From Mnemiopsis leidyi (lineage: Eukaryota > Ctenophora > Tentaculata > Lobata > Bolinopsidae), in NCBI GenBank assembly GCA_000226015.1, contig JH152978.1:32039-62865 (forward strand): a stretch of 30,827 nt of DNA. The letters are read 5' to 3'. A program made the position numbers and the translations under genes. Below the pieces are notes generated by a model. The model was not told the origin of the DNA. It worked only from the letters and a program-made list of their open reading frames with translations, and searched no databases. Each line of letters opens with the position of its first letter. Positions within the stretch are counted from its first letter, which is position 1. Below, piece after piece: positions 21,901 to 27,900 of this stretch.

Positions 21901-24900
21901 GACACCACCAAATTCGCCTACCTACCTACCTACCAACCCACCACAAAATCTAACCACTTTAACCATCTTTTTTGCTTTTTTGCCTTCGGCAAAAAAGCAT
22001 GAGAGATGGAAAAATTGTGACAATAGAAATAGTTTGGTTGTATTGATTGTAAATAGTGATACAACTATAAAATTGTTCTTGATAATATTAGGCATGTTAC
22101 ATATACCTTCGGTTTCTCTCGGCGAGATGATCAAAACAGCTGCCACAAGGAAGTTCAGTTGCACCAATCCCATGTCTTGTTGCTACAACTACAGCTTTCT
22201 GATAGGTAATGAACATTAAATTCGATAATGCTACTGCTGCACTTGAGGGATTATGATAGTAACTTTACTTGCTACACTTAGCTTTGAGGTAGGGGTAAGG
22301 CACTGACCATTTCACCCTGGAATTTTCCCCATGGAATTGGTTACTAATCAAATTTCGGTTATGACCTTGACAATTTTGGGAGTATTTGGTAATTAGTAAT
22401 GGTGAGAATGTTGTGATCTCTTAACCATCACACTCGGGCGAAGGCAAAATGCCAATATCTTGATAAACCTGCAGTCATCTAATACCCCAGTTTGCAATCG
22501 AAATGTTTTTGTAAAAATGTTCCCTTTAAATCATAATTAACGACTAACTTGGTATTCAAAAATGAATCGAATTAATGAAAAAAGATTGAGCTAATAGGCA
22601 AGCCTTATTAAGTGATATTCGAGAAAACCGTCTGAAAACAAGCACAATGTTGCCTGCTGAAGCTAGTGTACATTATAGACTTTTAAATTAATTCCTCTAA
22701 AATTGGCACTGCTCATTTAATGGTATTGTTCGCTCAACTAAACTCGAGTGTAAATTATTTAACTATTTAATGCGACTTGAGCTGCGAGCAATTTGAAAGC
22801 TGTGTTCTGTAATGTAAGTGATGTAAACCTGCGATGAACCATTGAAGATATTTCTACCACAGCAAAGAGCAAAAAATTGGATGGATTACAAATAGCAGCA
22901 CTGAGCTGCGTGTACAATAACCTTAGCTAGTGACGGGAGGGGGGCTTCTTCTATACAGAAAATAGCTGTTTACTGTACTAGCTACGAGTACTGGAACTTA
23001 AAGCTGGTACTGACATGTAAACTAACCTGTAGCTAATGTAGCTATGACAAAACGGCAACCCTTTATCAAACTTCAAGCTCAATTAGTCTCTGGTCATGTT
23101 CCTTGAACCTGGTCATGTTCCTTGAACCTGGTCATGTTCCTTGAACCTGGTCATTTTCCTCCTGGTCATGTTCCATCCTTCATTCGGAATCTAGCACCAA
23201 ATCGTTTACTGGAAACGATCATAAGGCAAAAGTAATTAGTCTGAACTGTCAACTGGGATTTTCCATTCGGATTTTTATAACTCAGCGGAGAAATCAGAAG
23301 AGTTTTGAAAGAAGTTATTAAGAGAAACTTGACTTTCCTCAGAGTTGGCACATGAGCTGCTGATGCTCTTGGTGTCGGAGGTAACAAGATAACTGGGTAA
23401 ATAATGATGATGGTTGATAAATTAATTGGTGCCTTTGTAGGTAGAGGTCTATTTACACCAATTTAAGTGGACAAGCTTGTCAGCACTTAACAGCCCAGGT
23501 AGTAGCTAGGCGTTGGTTTTTACGATTATTATATCTGGATGACTCTAAGAAATGCAATCTTTCGAGGAAACGCTTACTTCCACCTCAAATCAAGAAATTG
23601 ATTTGTACTTGGTTCTACACTGAACAAGCATAAAAGCACCCGATCATTATCAAAATAGTTTCGTCATATCTGGGTTAAAGACAATTTGATGAATTTATCG
23701 GTACGAAAGCACAGAGTTGTATCAGCAGAGTTATAAAAATCGTTCCAAGCAGCAGCAAAAAATAAAACTAACTTATTGTGGAAATGTTGGCCAAAAGAGC
23801 ATTTTAGCACATCCCACTTGCATTGGGTTCAAAGTAAACAGACAGAATTATAAAATCAGCTGAAATCAATACGTTTTATGCGAGTGAGCAACTATATGAA
23901 ATCCCGTGGTTTAGTGGTTTCCCAGTCCCATCAATAGAAATATTCACCTGGCTCTCCACAAGAAGGAGGCGTTACACTGGAGAAAGTGTTACCCTCAGTA
24001 CAAGTGACAGTATCACTGCCGCTCAGTAGGAACCCATCTTCACATGACACTCTCAGTTCTGTTCCTGTGTCTACCGGAAATGTAGTCTCTGTTCTGAGGT
24101 TGTTCCACGTTGTGTCCAGGCCCGTACATGAGCTCGGTTGTACTTCTGAAAAATTTAAAGATCTTTAATTCAAGAGAAGGGGGAGACACGTGTGTTATTT
24201 ATAGTTATAACTAGACCACTTTACTTCCAGCCATACCCGTGATATCAACCTTATAAAAAACTATTTTGTTTATATAACTCAATAAATAAAAAACTATTTC
24301 GTTTATATAAGTAAATAAATAAATAACTATTTTGTTTATAAAACTAAATGAATAAAAAACCTATTTTGTTTATATAACTAAATTAATAAAAACACCTATT
24401 TTGTTTATATAACTAAATAAATAAAAAAACCTATTTTGTTTATAAAACTAAATAAATAAAAAAACCTATTTTGTTTATATAACTAAATAAATAAAAAAAC
24501 CTATTTTGTTTATATAACTAAATATATAAAAAACCTATTTTGTTTATATAAATAAATAAATGAAAAACTATTTTGTTTATATAACTGAATAAATAAAAAA
24601 ACTATTTTGTTTATAATACTAAATAAATAAAAAAACTATTTTGTTTATATAACTAAATGAATAACAAAACCTATTTTGTTTATAGTCTGATGAAAACCAA
24701 AGAATGATAGCAATAAGGACCTCACCTGTTTCATATCTGTAGTGGGTACTGACGTCGTCTATAACACCAGTTTTTACGCCTCTGAACTGCAATCCTGTCA
24801 TGGTTCCCCTCATAGCACACGTACTATTTGCATCGTTGTCTTCATAAACCCAGGTAAATTCTAGAACATCGTCAAACCAGACCTGTAGCTGAGTGGAAGT

Positions 24901-27900
24901 CTTCAAGAAGGTGAAAACACCGGCTCTCAAGAAGAATCCCATTTTAGTTCGGTCTTCATCGGTGAATACATATCCACCATTGCATTTCGATGAACTAATT
25001 GATCCCGTAGAGAACGTAAGCCAGCTTCCTCCCTGTATGATCCATCTGATATCATTACTTCCATCTATCTTCTTATCAGTTCTTGTCTGGAACTTTTTAC
25101 CCTCCACTATTTCACTGACAACTGTGTCTCTGTTTGCTGGTACTGGTATCCAGTCACTGTACTGTGTACCTGCTGTTTGAGAGTATTGATGCAAGAAAAA
25201 TAATTTTATTTTTTATACATGTTATAAATATTTTTATACATGTTATAAATATTTAATCTTTCGAAGTTCCTACTTTCATCAGACTGGTATCCAGTCACTA
25301 TATTGAGAACCTAAGTGAATGGAATGATTTAATTGGCCCTAATTGTCTGTCCGAAAAATTTAGAGTCTCATGCCTTTCTGTGCGAAGAGCACAAAAAACT
25401 AGAAAAGCACTATGAACCTGAAAAGTAGGTTCACACAGAAGGTTTGTAAATATGACTTGCTATCTTTGTGGCACCTATACTACCAGTATCATTGTAAAAG
25501 TAGAAAATTTAGTGCAATTACAAATACCTGAAATGAAGCTCAACAAGCACATCAACAGTAGTAGGATCATCATAGCGAACCGCATTTTAATTGAATCATT
25601 TACTGTAAAATGTTTATTTTGAGAGATTCGGTTTGCTCTGCATTCCCTTAGTTGAGAAAACAGTTCGAACTGCGAAATAGCCCATGTTATGTATAATTTG
25701 GCTACATAGCTAAGTCGGTAGAGTGCGTGCCCTTAAGTAATTAAATAAATCGAGAGGTTGCTGGTTCATTCCCGGCTGAGGTGCTAGCCAGGGGTTGAGC
25801 CTCGATTATGCTCTGCTAAGGGTCCTGAGTGATCTATGTTGCCCAACGGTCCACTGAGCGGAATGATCGAGAAATCGATTATGATTCTTAGATGATCTAA
25901 GAGCTGTGCTTCAAGACAGTGAAGCCTTGGGAAAATAAATCGTGGCATAGTGCATTATTCGTCGGTGGGCTTCGGGGCGATCCTTCGGTTTTAGTGAATA
26001 GCTCTTCCTTGAAAGTTCTGGTTTACATTGTAATGCAGGAAATTCCTGAGTAAATTATAGGAGGTCGATTTATGGAACAATAGATTTATGGTCTTGCAAA
26101 ATACAAAGCTAATAAATTTGATTACGCGATTTTCTATAAAATTCTAATAAATTTGCTTGGTATGAAGATGTTTATAGTTGATCAAAACTCGATCCTAAAC
26201 ACAGCACACAAAAAGTGAGCACTTTTCACAGCGGAATTAGTCAGAATAGTCTGGCACGTCAATTAATTATCATATTAAATAAGGAAGGGCTCCTCAATTA
26301 TTGTCGCTTAATAGCCCAAACTTAATAACGTTTTGACAACGAAAGCAGCATGGTTGCTATGTCAACAACAGCTTGTGTGCCATTATCCACCCGTCCGCCA
26401 GCTCTAGGTATCACTAACCTCAATAACTTTAATTTAAAGTGTCACCTGCTCGGTGCCGGACCGGGTAGAGCTGCTCACGTGGGATCTAGAAATAACTGAT
26501 GTTCTGGTTACTTCGTGATCATCAATATTTCTATCAATCTATCGTCCTCCATTAGCCCTGACTACTTATACAGCACCTGCACAAACTTGATCTAGAATAT
26601 TACAGCTACTTACAATAATCTAGAATATTACAGCTACTTACAGTAATTTAGACTATTACAGCTACAATTACAGTAATTACTCGGATCCGACTTAAGAGGG
26701 TTACTGGTTACGGAGGGATGGAGGTTGGTAGGGGAACGGCCGGTGAAATTTCAGCCAATGGCTGAAAGGCTCGGTAAAAAAGCCCATTCATTAGTCTAAC
26801 TAAGCTGTTGACAAAAATTAGAAGGAGCAATATAATAAAGCGTATATCGCATGACATTATGTGAAGATCATTCTAGATTATCTTATTCCAAGTCTTGCCT
26901 GACGTTGTCAGCAACTTTTGTTAAGGGGATAATGTAACTGTCTGTATGTCATTGGAAGACCAATATCAATTTGCAGTTCTGTTTCCTGATTGTTATAGAA
27001 AGGTCATGTGACCATAAACAAAATAGTTTTCCAATATCTGGGTTAAAGAGAAATTGATAGTTACAATTTACAGGAATTGCGTCAACACAGAATTACACCA
27101 GCACAGAATTTCATCAGCACAGAATTTCATCAGCACAAAATTTCATCAGCACAGAATTTCATCAGCCCTAATTGCATCAACACAGAATTGCATCAACACA
27201 GAATTTCATCAACACAGAATTTCATCTGCACAGAATTTCATCAACACAGAATTTCATCAACACAGAATAGAATTGCATCAACACAGAATTTCATCAGCAC
27301 AGAATTTCATCAGCACGGAATTTCATCTACACAGAATTTCATCAGCACAGAATTGCATCAACACAGAATTGCATCAGCACAGAATTTAATCAACACAGAA
27401 TTTCATCAGCACAGAATTTCATCTTAAAGAGTTTTTACTACCGTTCCGAACAGCAAAAAATAATGTTGACTAAAAGTGCGTCTTGGTGCATCTGTGAGTT
27501 ATCATTCTAAAACTGCTTCAAAGTCAATTAACGGAACTTTAAAATGAGCTGATATCGTATCATGTAGGTGAGCTATTATCAGCATTATGTAGGATTATGT
27601 AGGATTATGTAGGATTATGTAGGATTATGTAGGATTATGTAGGATTATGTAGGATTATCAGGATTATGTAGGACGTTTGTTTGTGTTCGATAAATTTTTG
27701 TGTGCTCAGTAGTATTTTGAAAGATGGGGCGCTCTTAAAAAAGGGAGACACATGTTCTAACAAACAAGCCAGACTCATTTTTAGATAAACATTTAGTCAG
27801 ATGCTTAAGTTAAGAAGCCTTCTGCTAAGGTGTTCTTCAGCTCTTTACAATTGTCTATTATGATTTTGTTGTTCTAGCAATAAGATCCATACCTGTAGCG

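Noticed and set aside
27054-27427. Two overlapping frames of about 111-116 codons rich in His, Gln, Ile and Ser
   Set aside because: They are translations of the 16-bp minisatellite in two frames, with no signal or domain.
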